From the NCBI GenBank assembly GCA_963556255.1, contig OY744609.1, positions 12,430,514 to 12,494,513 on the forward strand: DNA of 64,000 nucleotides, read 5' to 3'. The translations under genes were made by a program, and so were the position numbers. Below the pieces are notes generated by a model. It saw only the letters and a program-made list of their open reading frames with translations, had not been told where the DNA came from and did no database searches. Shown here piece after piece: positions 58,679 through 64,000 of the stretch. Position 1 is the stretch's first letter. Every line of letters starts with the position of its first letter. This stretch comes from Allolobophora icterica (Eukaryota > Annelida > Clitellata > Crassiclitellata > Lumbricidae).

Positions 58679-59570
58679 GGGTGACAGAGTTTATTAAATC
58701 TTTTGGAGAATGTGGTTGTCTCTGGTTTAAATAATATTTCAATTCTTAAGTTTGGGTAGTCTGCTAGATTGCCTTCAAGTAATTTGTTGGGTTTAATTGT
58801 CTGGTCTTGCCCTTGTTTGTTTTGTAATTGATTTTGTGGTAATTTTTGTTCTGTTTTGGGAATCGTGGTATTCCTTGATGATGGTTGGTCTTCCTGTGTT
58901 TTGCCACATGGTTTATTTGGATATTGGCTATGTACCAAAACATTCATGATTCAGGTTCAGGGTAAAAAATGTGTCCCTTAATACTTGCACAGTAGAGATT
59001 TTGGTCTCATTGGCATCTCAGATCTTGTTTGGATTTTGGTCTCCCTAGCATCTCAGAAGTTGACTGGATTTTGTTCTCTTTGGAATCTCAGATGTTGACT
59101 GAAATTTGATATCCCTGGCATCTCAGATGTTGACTGGATTTTGGTGTCCCTGGCATCTCAGATCTTGACTGGATTTGGATCATGGATTGCTGTGACTTTC
59201 AAAGCAATCACCAAATGGTGCCTTGTATATTGTGATTTTGGTGCGATTGCATTAGATAGATCCAAACTTTTGAGGGTGTGATGTTATTGGGGTGCTGTAG
59301 TAATGGTGTGAATGAATGAGTGAATTTTGTATTGATAGGTGTATCTGTTTGGATAGCAATCTTTCGATTTGACTTCATTTCTCAGAATTTCTTAATGTTT
59401 TTGTGTGTTCCTGATTGTAGGAAGATATCCTGATGTTTCCAACTCACGTCGTTGACCAGGACCTGTACAAGCAGAGTCTCCAGCTGTTCCACCACGACCG
59501 AACCGTGGAAAAGAAACTTCCGCTAGGGTGCTGCGTTCCACAAAGACTCCACCCCGTGTCTGCAGCTTAG
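30903..59570 (+). CDS. ZC3H13: ZC3H13-like m6A methyltransferase complex subunit (complete, 22 coding exons)
   Basis: Exons: 30903-31028, 31686-31771, 32717-32798, 33009-33111, 33560-33678, 34207-34301, 34753-34845, 35761-37385, 40011-40136, 41543-41677, 42656-42818, 43252-43398, 44799-44967, 46422-46605, 48261-48380, 49715-49812, 50074-50543, 51300-51463, 52270-52425, 56064-56288, 57203-57516, 59421-59570. They total 4,950 nt, 1,649 codons plus TAG, with every phase matching; human ZC3H13 is similarly long. The N-terminus has PSVFERLG then a CCCH finger. The middle is Arg/Ser/Asp-rich (RD, SR and poly-Ser). The C-terminus matches the vertebrate end: [25 protein letters not shown], and [12 protein letters not shown]. 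The protein (Flacc/Xio in fly) bridges RBM15 to WTAP and keeps the m6A writer complex in the nucleus. An ATTAAA at 59633-59638 could be the poly(A) signal. Exon 16 uses a GC donor. Confidence 0.93.
31686..31771 (+). CDS. ZC3H13: ZC3H13-like coding exon 2 (CCCH zinc finger)
   Basis: Encodes [20 protein letters not shown] and then His: a C-x8-C-x5-C-x3-H finger with Cys47, Cys56, Cys62 and His66 of the predicted protein. Flanked by TGTTCAG and AAG|GTGAGT. Fingers of this type bind single-stranded RNA. Confidence 0.92.
32152..32216 (+). repeat. miniature palindromic element, copy b
   Basis: Ends TAACACTTCAACAATGAG and CTTGTCATTAGTG around GTGTACTAAAAGTGCCTGGG. Located in intron 2 of the ZC3H13-like gene. 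Confidence 0.65.
33387..33457 (-). repeat. miniature palindromic element, copy c
   Basis: Minus-strand copy with ends TTAACCTTTTCACGATGAG and CTCGTCATTTGAAGTGTTAA. The centre is of the ATGTATGGAAAATTAATCCC subtype. Located in intron 4. Confidence 0.65.
34453..34695 (+). repeat. TTTATTGATTTCTGATTTA repeat
   Basis: A degenerate tandem of GATTTATTTATTGATTTCT units in intron 6, ending about 60 bp before exon 7. Confidence 0.6.
35161..35415 (+). mobile_element. tRNA-derived SINE, plus strand
   Basis: tRNA-like head with A box GTGATAGTCTAGTGGTTT and B box GGTTCAAATGCC, then GCCAGGGCAGAAATTTG, GACCGTACACTGTCGGTGGG and GAGGCTAAGCAAATGAAGTC. Partial copies are at 1-95, 7946-8150 (minus) and 55590-55765. 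Located in intron 7. Confidence 0.72.
35761..37385 (+). CDS. ZC3H13: ZC3H13-like exon 8 (large Ser/Arg-rich exon)
   Basis: A 1,625-nt exon between TTTGTTGCAG and CCCAG|GTAAAT. It encodes repeats of S-x-S-R-SKD form ([20 protein letters not shown]), a proline run, a poly-Ser block and a long RD/KE-rich tail. This is the low-complexity centre typical of ZC3H13; such regions form nuclear-speckle localising and phase-separating domains in relatives. Confidence 0.88.
37495..37888 (+). mobile_element. non-autonomous Helitron
   Basis: It starts TCTATATAAATAAAGC after an A and ends CAGCTAG before a T, as expected for Helitron insertion between A and T with 5'-TC and 3'-CTRR ends. A GC hairpin (CCCGG, six-base loop, CCGGG) lies at 37861-37876, 12 bp before the end. 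There is no target duplication and no Rep/helicase. It inserted in intron 8 about 110 bp after exon 8. Confidence 0.82.
38369..39272. mobile_element. hAT-type MITE with TAGGGCATAACCG termini
   Basis: Starts TAGGGCATAACCGATTTTG and ends CGGTTATGCCCTA, perfect 13-bp inverted repeats. The 8-bp duplication ATAGTAAG flanks it at 38361-38368 and 39273-39280. Subterminal GCCGATTCCGGAT-like units repeat inside, and a TA-rich core lies near 38480-38620. A left-end fragment of the same family is at 40332. Located in intron 8. Confidence 0.88.
39389..39430 (+). mobile_element. retroposon 3' end with (CTTA)n tail
   Basis: TTCAATAAAGAATATACG followed by TACTTACTTGCTTACT; the same junction as at 7602 and 56790 on the other strand. 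Located in intron 8. Confidence 0.5.
39443..39510 (-). repeat. miniature palindromic element, copy d
   Basis: Ends CTTAGCCCTTTAATGAGGAG and GTAGTCATTAATTAG around GGTTTCCCAGTCACTTTTAG; minus orientation relative to copy a. Confidence 0.6.
39511..39690 (+). mobile_element. RTE-like LINE C-terminal fragment
   Basis: The plus strand encodes [20 protein letters not shown] and [15 protein letters not shown], the GRP-x-x-W-D-I and R-x-x-WR motifs that end RTE-type polyproteins (compare 17150-17280). A 5'-truncated copy in intron 8. Confidence 0.75.
40011..43398 (+). CDS. ZC3H13: ZC3H13-like exons 9-12 (RD/RS-rich region)
   Basis: Four exons (40011-40136, 41543-41677, 42656-42818, 43252-43398) encode Arg/Asp/Ser-rich sequence such as [19 protein letters not shown] and [17 protein letters not shown]. 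Each has clean AG and GT boundaries and phases that complete Ser, Asp and Arg codons across the joins. Introns between them hold MITE fragments and a CTTAC tract at about 42895-43035, but no other gene. Confidence 0.82.
40332..40450 (+). mobile_element. left-end fragment of the 38369 hAT family
   Basis: TTGGGCATTACCGATTTGG, then TTTGCCGATACTGGATAGTATAGG, closely matching the left terminus of 38369-39272. The right end was not found. Confidence 0.6.
43446..43651 (+). repeat. 105-bp tandem duplication containing miniature palindromes (copies e)
   Basis: A segment starting GATTTTTGCTGCAGTTTTGC is repeated twice head to tail right after exon 12. Each unit contains one miniature palindrome (43484-43543 and 43590-43651; CTTAACGACGAGCATGTACT and AAAACTAATCCCT). 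Only the second keeps the right inverted end. Confidence 0.75.
43675..44082. mobile_element. possible MITE with GCCGAT-rich subterminal repeats
   Basis: Flanked by ACTGTAGA at 43667-43674 and 44083-44090, an 8-bp direct repeat. The interior repeats TTTGCCGATTATGCCGAT on both arms in inverted arrangement, but the outermost bases do not form good inverted repeats, so the boundaries are tentative. Confidence 0.5.
44451..44515 (+). repeat. miniature palindromic element, copy f
   Basis: Ends CTTTAATGACGAG and CTTGTCGTTAAAGGGTTAA around GTACTAAAATGTATGGAAAA. The best-preserved member of its subtype; intron 12. Confidence 0.7.
44799..44967 (+). CDS. ZC3H13: ZC3H13-like exon 13
   Basis: Encodes [20 protein letters not shown] and an SR/DR-rich remainder ending in SKDSK. 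Acceptor GTGTGGTAG, donor AAAG|GTGCTC. Phase 0 at the end joins exon 14. Confidence 0.82.
45080..46421 (+). repeat. four tandem copies of the exon 14 acceptor region
   Basis: A unit of about 155 bp starting GTGAATAGGAAATCTTATG and ending GATTTCTCTGTTTTCAG is present near 45084, 45234, 45391 and 46294. Only the last copy leads into exon 14; the earlier ones read GTGATTCACTCC after the AG. The third copy is split by the foldback element at 45468-46209. Confidence 0.88.
45468..46209. mobile_element. foldback element with C-rich arms and GATA microsatellite core, copy 1
   Basis: The left arm carries GGACATTTCCCCC and GGACAATTCCCCCC repeats and GACAGTATAGTTGGTCTTGG; the right arm is their inverse. 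Between the arms lie CTAT/CCAT repeats on the left and GGAT/GATA repeats on the right, so almost the whole element is self-complementary. A 7-bp duplication, GAAGGTT, flanks it (45461-45467 and 46210-46216). It has no protein. Confidence 0.85.
46422..46605 (+). CDS. ZC3H13: ZC3H13-like exon 14
   Basis: Encodes [20 protein letters not shown] and [20 protein letters not shown], then [12 protein letters not shown]. Acceptor CTGTTTTCAG (last of four tandem copies), donor TTAG|GTAGTT. Confidence 0.82.
46825..48065. mobile_element. decayed DNA transposon with GTCGCTAAG subterminal repeats
   Basis: The left end is a cluster of TTAGCGACTGACT and AGTCGACTAAGTCGC motifs (46830-46970) and the right end has inverse forms near 47998-48048. 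Between them the plus strand at about 47055 encodes [15 protein letters not shown], resembling the DGTHI site of PIF/Harbinger transposases. Stops and frame changes follow. Family and ends are tentative. Confidence 0.4.
48261..48380 (+). CDS. ZC3H13: ZC3H13-like exon 15
   Basis: Encodes [20 protein letters not shown] and [18 protein letters not shown]. Acceptor TTATTTTTAG, donor ACTG|GTTAGC. Phase 2 in, phase 1 out. Confidence 0.8.
48940..49614. mobile_element. foldback element with C-rich arms and CATA/GCAT core, copy 2
   Basis: Starts GGGGTCTAGGACATTACCCC with repeats of CCATTACCCCCCTG; ends with the inverse, GGGGGATAATGTCCTGTTCCCC-like. The core is a perfect-looking palindrome of GTATACATGTTTGTTTG and ATACATGCATAC repeats. 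A 7-bp duplication, ACTCTTA, flanks it. The same family as 45468-46209, with a different microsatellite. Boundaries are good to a few bases. Confidence 0.83.
49715..49812 (+). CDS. ZC3H13: ZC3H13-like exon 16 (GC splice donor)
   Basis: Encodes [20 protein letters not shown] and [11 protein letters not shown]. To meet exon 17 in phase 0 the exon must end AAGAGG with intron GCAAGT at 49813, a textbook GC-AG donor. The nearest GT with correct phase (CGT|GTAAAA at about 49792) is weaker. Confidence 0.72.
49890..50073 (+). repeat. nine-unit tandem array of 3' splice-site sequence
   Basis: Units of 20-21 bp such as TGTATCATTAAGGATCTGTT. AG dinucleotides end at 49907, 49928, 49948, 49969, 49990, 50011, 50031, 50052 and 50073; only the last opens exon 17 (GATCTTG). 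Each unit has a T-rich tract before the AG and a GATCTGTT-like start after it. Confidence 0.9.
50074..50543 (+). CDS. ZC3H13: ZC3H13-like exon 17 (RD/RY-rich)
   Basis: Encodes [40 protein letters not shown] and a Tyr/Asp/Arg-rich remainder (RYYED-like, [10 protein letters not shown]), ending PRDDWDNR. The acceptor is the last of the tandem AGs; donor CAACAG|GTAAAG. Confidence 0.88.
51300..51463 (+). CDS. ZC3H13: ZC3H13-like exon 18 (proline-rich)
   Basis: Encodes [20 protein letters not shown] and then a Pro/Val-rich stretch ([18 protein letters not shown]). Acceptor CCTCTTAATAG, donor CGAG|GTAAGC. Confidence 0.85.
51600..51790 (-). mobile_element. SINE-like fragment
   Basis: Blocks GAAGTGTTAACAACTTCATT and CTTAGACGTTCGAGG on the minus-strand orientation of the SINE family at 35161, followed by diverged sequence. 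Intron 18. Tentative. Confidence 0.4.
52270..52425 (+). CDS. ZC3H13: ZC3H13-like exon 19 (conserved acidic motif)
   Basis: Encodes [20 protein letters not shown], directly comparable with the GYEPISDDELDEIL motif near the C-terminus of vertebrate ZC3H13. Acceptor ATATTTCAG, donor ACAG|GTAGAG. Confidence 0.93.
52897..55558 (+). mobile_element. decayed piggyBac transposon in intron 19
   Basis: Termini CCCAGATATTCCCCAC and GTGGGAACATCTGGG are inverted, and TTAA flanks both sides (52893-52896 and 55559-55562), the piggyBac target. Three copies of the palindrome GTCCTACATGTAGGAC lie at 52913-52928, 53264-53279 and 55411-55426. The internal transposase is frame-broken. The 2.66-kb size fits a once-complete element. 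Confidence 0.92.
53515..55258 (+). pseudogene. piggyBac transposase (PGBD2/3-like), frame-broken
   Basis: Begins [14 protein letters not shown] and DEDSGDEE, typical of PGBD2/3-type proteins. Frame changes occur at about 53655-53670, about 53820 and about 54250, so the domain is spread over several frames. The DDE/D core is visible: [11 protein letters not shown] (first Asp), FFDNFFTS (second) and [10 protein letters not shown] (third). The C-terminus is a Cys/His-rich finger ([15 protein letters not shown]). A functional enzyme cuts and pastes the element at TTAA; this copy cannot make one from a single frame. Confidence 0.88.
55590..55765 (+). mobile_element. 5'-truncated tRNA-derived SINE
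   Basis: Matches the 3' part of the SINE at 35161: CCGTACAATGTCAGTCGGAAG, GATGAGGGAGAGG, GCTGAGGCTAAGAACAGTG, CTAACACTTCTAACCATGGC. Intron 19, just outside the piggyBac. Confidence 0.65.
56064..56288 (+). CDS. ZC3H13: ZC3H13-like exon 20 (conserved C-terminal domain, first part)
   Basis: Encodes [14 protein letters not shown], then [20 protein letters not shown] and [18 protein letters not shown]. Vertebrate ZC3H13 has DVIDVDWSGLM, MLRVGISKKLAGSELF and VKETCQRLLE at the same place. Donor AAAA|GTACAT completes a Lys codon with exon 21. Confidence 0.93.
56790..56830 (-). mobile_element. retroposon 3' end with (CTTA)n tail
   Basis: Minus strand: CAATTGGCAGAATAAAGAAT then CACTTACTTACTTACTTA. 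The same junction as at 7602. Confidence 0.5.
57203..57516 (+). CDS. ZC3H13: ZC3H13-like exon 21 (conserved C-terminal domain, second part)
   Basis: Starts acidic ([20 protein letters not shown]), then [40 protein letters not shown] and [12 protein letters not shown]. Vertebrate counterpart: a Leu-rich helix, then LGPCCKALCFRRDSAIRKQL. Donor GATAAG|GTGTGT. Confidence 0.93.
57855..57915 (+). repeat. miniature palindromic element, copy g
   Basis: GTAATGACAAGAG and CTCGTCGTTAAAATATTAA around TTCTAAAAGCGACTGGG. Intron 21. Confidence 0.6.
58623..58678 (+). repeat. (TAA)n microsatellite
   Basis: About 17 uninterrupted TAA/ATA triplets in intron 21. Confidence 0.95.
58980..59175 (+). repeat. tandem repeat, TGGATTTTGGTCTCCCTGGCA-like units
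   Basis: About five units of 36 bp, each containing CTCAGATGTTGACTGGATTT and a TGGCATCTCAGA segment, in intron 21. Confidence 0.75.
59421..59570 (+). CDS. ZC3H13: ZC3H13-like exon 22 (terminal exon)
   Basis: Fifty codons including the stop: [36 protein letters not shown] and a short [12 protein letters not shown] end. Vertebrate ZC3H13 ends similarly with a V-x-ELL-x-LSL-x-LF helix. Acceptor CTGATTGTAG; TAG at 59568-59570. Confidence 0.9.
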   Translation, partial: EDILMFPTHVVDQDLYKQSLQLFHHDRTVEKKLPLGCCVPQRLHPVSAA

Positions 59571-60026
59571 GCCGATCACAGTTTCATCTTTGCCTTTCAG
59601 AGGGCCTCGGTTTATTGGGACTCCACAAATGCATTAAATTGGAAGTTTGATTTGAGACAGCTAAAGGGACATTTGTTAAGGACAATTTGTGTTGGAAATT
59701 AAGAAAACTGAACTTTTATGAACTACAGAAGAGGAAAATCGTATCGTATTTAAGAATTTATAAAGGGCCTCTCACAGAATAAGTATTCAAAGGCGCAAAC
59801 TCAATTCGTTGTATTTAGTGTTAAACAGATAATGAACTGGCAGTTTCATCTTTTGTTGAATTTTGAACATTAAGAACTGGGATCGAATGAGATCGAAAAC
59901 TATTATTTTCATAGTGTGATCGGAGAATGATCAAAAGACATGGAAATGGAACAATGTCCAGTTTGACAAGACTATAGCTACTTAAGTAAAGAGGTAATTT
60001 TAATTATGCTGGCCTAAGTCCTGTGT
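59571..60026 (+). other. 3' UTR and downstream flank of the ZC3H13-like gene
   Basis: No coding sequence. ATTAAA at 59633-59638 is the nearest poly(A) motif. The true cleavage site is not determinable from sequence alone. Confidence 0.45.
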
Positions 60027-60549
<523 letters not shown>

Positions 60550-61027
60550 ATACTGCATGGAATTTGCAGTTTTTCCTGTGACTGCAGAGGTGAACTTGGA
60601 GTAGGCTGAGGAAGAAAAATTTGAAGAGAGAGAGGAAAGGAGGAGGAATAGGAACAGGAGGAAGAAGAGGAAAAAGATAAGGAAAGAAAAGGAAGAAGGG
60701 AATAAGAAACTGGAAAAGGCGATGGAGGAGGAAGATGAAGAGGAGGAGGATTGGCAAAAGAGAAGGAGAATGAATAAATGGGACATGTAAATGTAGCAAT
60801 GCAGAGTTGTCTTCATCATTGTCGTCGTCTTCTCTTTATGGCAAATTAATTCATCTGTATTTCGTCTACATCGACCGCCTGAACACAGGTGGAAGGATGG
60901 ACGGACGAAGACACCTGAGGAGACAAACGCAACTGTGTCAAAGAGAAACCATCTTCACCCTTGTGTTCCTTGCAAGACATTCAACTTCCAATCTACTTCC
61001 AACGAGCTATGACACACAAACACCTAA

Positions 61028-61062
<35 letters not shown>

Positions 61063-61169
61063 TACACACACACACACACATGCACAAATAAATAAATAAA
61101 TAAATAAAATATATATAAATGCTCAGTCTAGATGTACCTATGTAAAGCCTATCTCAATGCATATATTAC

Positions 61170-61203
<34 letters not shown>

Positions 61204-61350
61204 ATATTTATATATTTGTATCTAGGTATATATCTGTATCTATGTATATACATACATTATAAAACATTTAGGGATGCTATATACATGTATAGGTATATAT
61301 ATATGTATGTATATACATGTATACATATAAAACCCTTATATGTACACATA
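60550..61350. other. flank with simple repeats, no gene
   Basis: A purine-rich AGGAGGAAGA tract lies at about 60600-60770, a CA repeat at about 61027-61083, an AAAT run near 61085-61108 and TA runs at about 61163-61215 and 61290-61325. ORFs here are low complexity. Confidence 0.7.
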
Positions 61351-64000
61351 TCAATCAATCAATCAATCAAAACATTTTATTGCATCTCAATAGACGTAAT
61401 GACAACAAAAATTTCAAAAACAATTAAAACAAGAATTTCAAAAACAATTAAAACAAGAATTATTCGCAGGTCACGCCTGTTGAGGCAAAAGGTGGCCCCA
61501 AAGGGAAGAATTCCCGCTGGGCAGGGACACCTACTGGATTAAGTAGCACGGTCAGTATGGCTGTCTTGAAAGAAACCAAGGAGGAGAAAGAAAGTAAGGC
61601 AAATCAAAACTGCTTAACTAATCTTAACTATCTTACTAAGCTTAACTAACTAACTAAAGCGGTGAAGAAAAATAGAAAGGAATAAGAATCACTGGCGAGT
61701 TAAAAAAAATGGGAGTAGAAGTGGCCCACGTGCGCACACGTGAACCCCACAGCGCAACGACACCCCGTGCGTTCAGTGTTAAAGTTCAATTGCGACATAA
61801 CTCATTAGGAACGATTTCAAACGGGTCTTAAATAAATGAATATTTGGAGAGAGGCGAATGTCTGGAGGAATCTTCGCCCATAATTTAGGTCCGAAAACTT
61901 TTATGCTAAATGCTCGTATGTTTGTGCGGGCTTTAGTAGGTCTGAGGGAGGTAGCATTCCTAGTATTGTGGATGTGAATCTGCGAGCCGGCTATAAAGTA
62001 ATTCTGAAATGAAGCTGGTAGACTGTTATGTTCAGATAGGTAGAGGAACTTTCCTATCTGTGAAGATCTAAGTTGCTTTATGTCCAGAAGGTTAAGTCTA
62101 GTAAAAATTTGACTAGTATGGGTGCCAGTGGGGACACCGGCAACCATTCTAACTGCTCTTTTTTGAAGAATTATTAATTTACTAAGTCTGGAGTCGTAGG
62201 TGGATGCCCAGATTAAATTACAATAACTTAAGTACGGTAGGACTAAGGAAAGGTAAAGGTTCAGTCTGATAGTCTCAGGAAGTAGGCAGGAGATCCTTTT
62301 TATGATGCCTATATTTTTCGCAATTTTTTGTGCAATGAAATCAATGTGTTCTTTCCAAGATAGGTGCCTATCAACAATCACACCCAGGAATTTGGCAGAC
62401 TCAACTTGGGCTAAGGGGGTTCCCGCTATTTCCAGGGTGATATCAATAGGTGTAATTTTTCTATGGGATTTAAAAATTATAAAGTTGGTTTTGTCAACGT
62501 TGAGGGTGAGCCTATTTGCCGTGAACCAATAGTTTACAAGTTTTAATTCTGAATTTATGGTATCCATTAGGGTTTGCCAAGACTGGTGAGCATAAAAAAT
62601 ATTGGTATCATCGGCAAATAGGATAAAGTGAAGAGTTTTTGAGATCGTAGCTAGATCATTAATGTATAAAAGAAATAGTAAGGGCCCGAGATTGGAGCCC
62701 TGTGGTACCCCATATAAGATTGAGCGACTTTCTGAAAGTACACCATTGCATAGAACTTTTTGAGTGCGGTTCAGGAAATAACTGTAGAACCATCTTAGAA
62801 TTGGGCCTCTGATTCCGAAATTTTCTAATTTTTTTAATAATATGGAATGGTCGACCGTGTCGAAGGCCTTGGCTAGGTCGATGAAAATACCCACTGAGTA
62901 TTCGTTAGAATCAATAGCTTTGGTGATTTTGTCCTCCATGTCGATTAGGGCCATATAAGTGGAATGGCCCGATTGGAATCCATGCTGAGAGTGGTGAATT
63001 AGATTAAAGCTGTTGATATAGTTACTGAGTCTGTCGTAAACTATTTTCTCGAAATATTTAGCGAAATATGGAAGTAGGCCTATCGAGATGGGTCTATAGT
63101 TAGCCGGGTTATCAGTATCACCTTTTTTGAAGATTGGTACTACTTTTGCCATTTTTATCTTATGTGGGACCAGTCCGTTGATAAGAGAACAGTTAATGAT
63201 TGCTGCTAATGGTTTTGTAATTAAATATAGGTATTGGGTGGCGATATAAGGGTCAATGTCATCTAGACCTTTGGAGTGGGTTTTTTTTAGTAACCCGCCT
63301 ATTTTCAGTATCTCCTCAGGGGAGGTCAATGTCAGGCCCATAGAGTTTAATCGGGATGGAGGAAGATATTGTTCAAAGGTGCGTGGAGAATCCGGGATTT
63401 TCTTTGACAAATCACTGGCTATATTGACAAAATAGTTGTTAAAATTATTGGCAATTATTCCTGGGTCGTCCACCAGGACTCCATTTATTTTGAGTTTAAT
63501 TTGGGTAATATTGTTGTCTTCTATTTGCATGGCGGAACGAAGTAGTTTCCAAGTAGCTTTTAGGTCGTTATGATGTTTATAGAATTCAGTCGTATAATAA
63601 TTGCGTTCAGCTTGGATTCTAATTGTTTTAAATTTATTCCTATATTCGGTAAAAGTGATCTTATTTTCTGGGGTGGGGGTTTTGAGATATTTTACATATA
63701 ATGAATTTTTCTTTTTACAGGATTTTAGGATTCCTACTGACATCCAGGGTTTCTTGAAATTGCTCTTTCGAGTCTTTATTACCGTTACGATTGGAAAGGC
63801 TGCATTGTAGGCCTGGTAGAATTTATCAAAAAATAGATCATATGCCTCATTAGCATCATCCAGTTCACACGCCTTTGTTATGGAATCCCAGTTCTCTTCT
63901 TCTAGCGTCAATTTAAATTTATTTAAGTTGGCTTCATTAACTAATCTGCTTTCCTTATGGTGGGGGTTAATAACCGGAATGGTTTCAAAAGAAAATCTGG
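61351..64000 (-). mobile_element. CR1/Jockey-type LINE, running off the window
   Basis: Minus-strand LINE. Its 3' end is at about 61351, with a TGAT repeat tail (TTGATTGATTGATTGATTGA on the minus strand). The 3' UTR runs to 61778, the reverse transcriptase ORF from 61779 upward, and the 5' part lies beyond 64000. The endonuclease is not in the window. Confidence 0.85.
61779..64000 (-). CDS. LINE reverse transcriptase (5' end outside window)
   Basis: The open frame continues through the window edge at 64000 (RFSFETIPVINPHHKESR upstream of the TTG at 63911) to TAA at 61779, about 740 codons here. RT motifs in order: VVPIFKKGDTDNPANYRPIS, QHGFQSGHST, DLAKAFDTVDH, GVPQGSNLGPLLFLLYINDL, then catalytic FADDTN. 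The C-terminus has LGVIVDRHLSWKEHI and the LPYLSYCNLIWA-type thumb motif. This pattern belongs to the CR1/L2/Jockey group. No stops or frameshifts are visible, so the copy may be young. Confidence 0.88.
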   Translation of the reverse strand, partial: RFSFETIPVINPHHKESRLVNEANLNKFKLTLEEENWDSITKACELDDANEAYDLFFDKFYQAYNAAFPIVTVIKTRKSNFKKPWMSVGILKSCKKKNSLYVKYLKTPTPENKITFTEYRNKFKTIRIQAERNYYTTEFYKHHNDLKATWKLLRSAMQIEDNNITQIKLKINGVLVDDPGIIANNFNNYFVNIASDLSKKIPDSPRTFEQYLPPSRLNSMGLTLTSPEEILKIGGLLKKTHSKGLDDIDPYIATQYLYLITKPLAAIINCSLINGLVPHKIKMAKVVPIFKKGDTDNPANYRPISIGLLPYFAKYFEKIVYDRLSNYINSFNLIHHSQHGFQSGHSTYMALIDMEDKITKAIDSNEYSVGIFIDLAKAFDTVDHSILLKKLENFGIRGPILRWFYSYFLNRTQKVLCNGVLSESRSILYGVPQGSNLGPLLFLLYINDLATISKTLHFILFADDTNIFYAHQSWQTLMDTINSELKLVNYWFTANRLTLNVDKTNFIIFKSHRKITPIDITLEIAGTPLAQVESAKFLGVIVDRHLSWKEHIDFIAQKIAKNIGIIKRISCLLPETIRLNLYLSLVLPYLSYCNLIWASTYDSRLSKLIILQKRAVRMVAGVPTGTHTSQIFTRLNLLDIKQLRSSQIGKFLYLSEHNSLPASFQNYFIAGSQIHIHNTRNATSLRPTKARTNIRAFSIKVFGPKLWAKIPPDIRLSPNIHLFKTRLKSFLMSYVAIEL

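Overview
The window is animal nuclear DNA. Its genes are split into many short exons by long introns with GT-AG boundaries, and the space between exons is filled with LINEs, tRNA-derived SINEs, hAT, piggyBac and Helitron elements, and microsatellites. The recognisable proteins are animal chromatin and RNA-modification factors. Intron richness, a BovB-like RTE LINE, a CR1/Jockey-type LINE and frequent short motifs such as TAGGCCTA suggest a marine invertebrate, perhaps a deuterostome such as an echinoderm or hemichordate. That placement is a weak inference.

Layout. (1) 1-2 kb, plus strand: the last coding exon of an SLC16-type monocarboxylate transporter-like MFS protein, behind a CTTAC-rich tract that carries a hAT-type MITE with a perfect 8-bp target duplication. 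(2) 2-9.3 kb: no exon recognised; LINE 3' ends and SINEs. (3) 9.3-21.05 kb, minus strand: eight exons of a BCOR/BCORL1-like Polycomb PRC1.1 corepressor. These are a 923-codon low-complexity exon, a coiled-coil exon, a 34-nt microexon, a basic exon, three ankyrin exons and a linker exon. The terminal PUFD domain and the true N-terminus were not located. One intron holds a nearly full-length BovB-like RTE LINE on the opposite strand. (4) 21-30.9 kb: intergenic or upstream sequence with a second hAT MITE copy, a 3.1-kb polypurine array in which the 5' splice-site consensus recurs about twenty times, and a tandem pair of MITEs that share target duplications. (5) 30.9-59.57 kb, plus strand: a complete 22-exon gene for a ZC3H13-like subunit of the m6A methyltransferase complex. 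The exons join without a frame break into 1,649 codons, close to the vertebrate length. Its introns contain a Helitron, two or three hAT-type MITEs, a decayed piggyBac element, two large foldback elements with microsatellite cores, and tandem duplications of its own 3' splice sites. (6) 59.6-64 kb: 3' flank with duplicated CTGT microsatellites, then a CR1/Jockey-type LINE on the minus strand that runs off the window end.

BCOR-like and ZC3H13-like genes lie head to head, about 10 kb apart, so the repeat-rich 21-30.9 kb interval should contain both promoters. Both products act in the nucleus: one in Polycomb repression, the other in co-transcriptional RNA methylation. There is no evidence here that they act together.

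The most unusual signals are structural. They are a nine-unit, roughly 21-bp tandem array of 3' splice sites ending exactly at exon 17 of the ZC3H13-like gene, whose intron appears to use a GC donor; paired foldback elements with C-rich arms, 7-bp target duplications and microsatellite hairpins; a miniature family of about 65-bp palindromes scattered through introns and flanks; and the polypurine array of splice-donor consensus sites.
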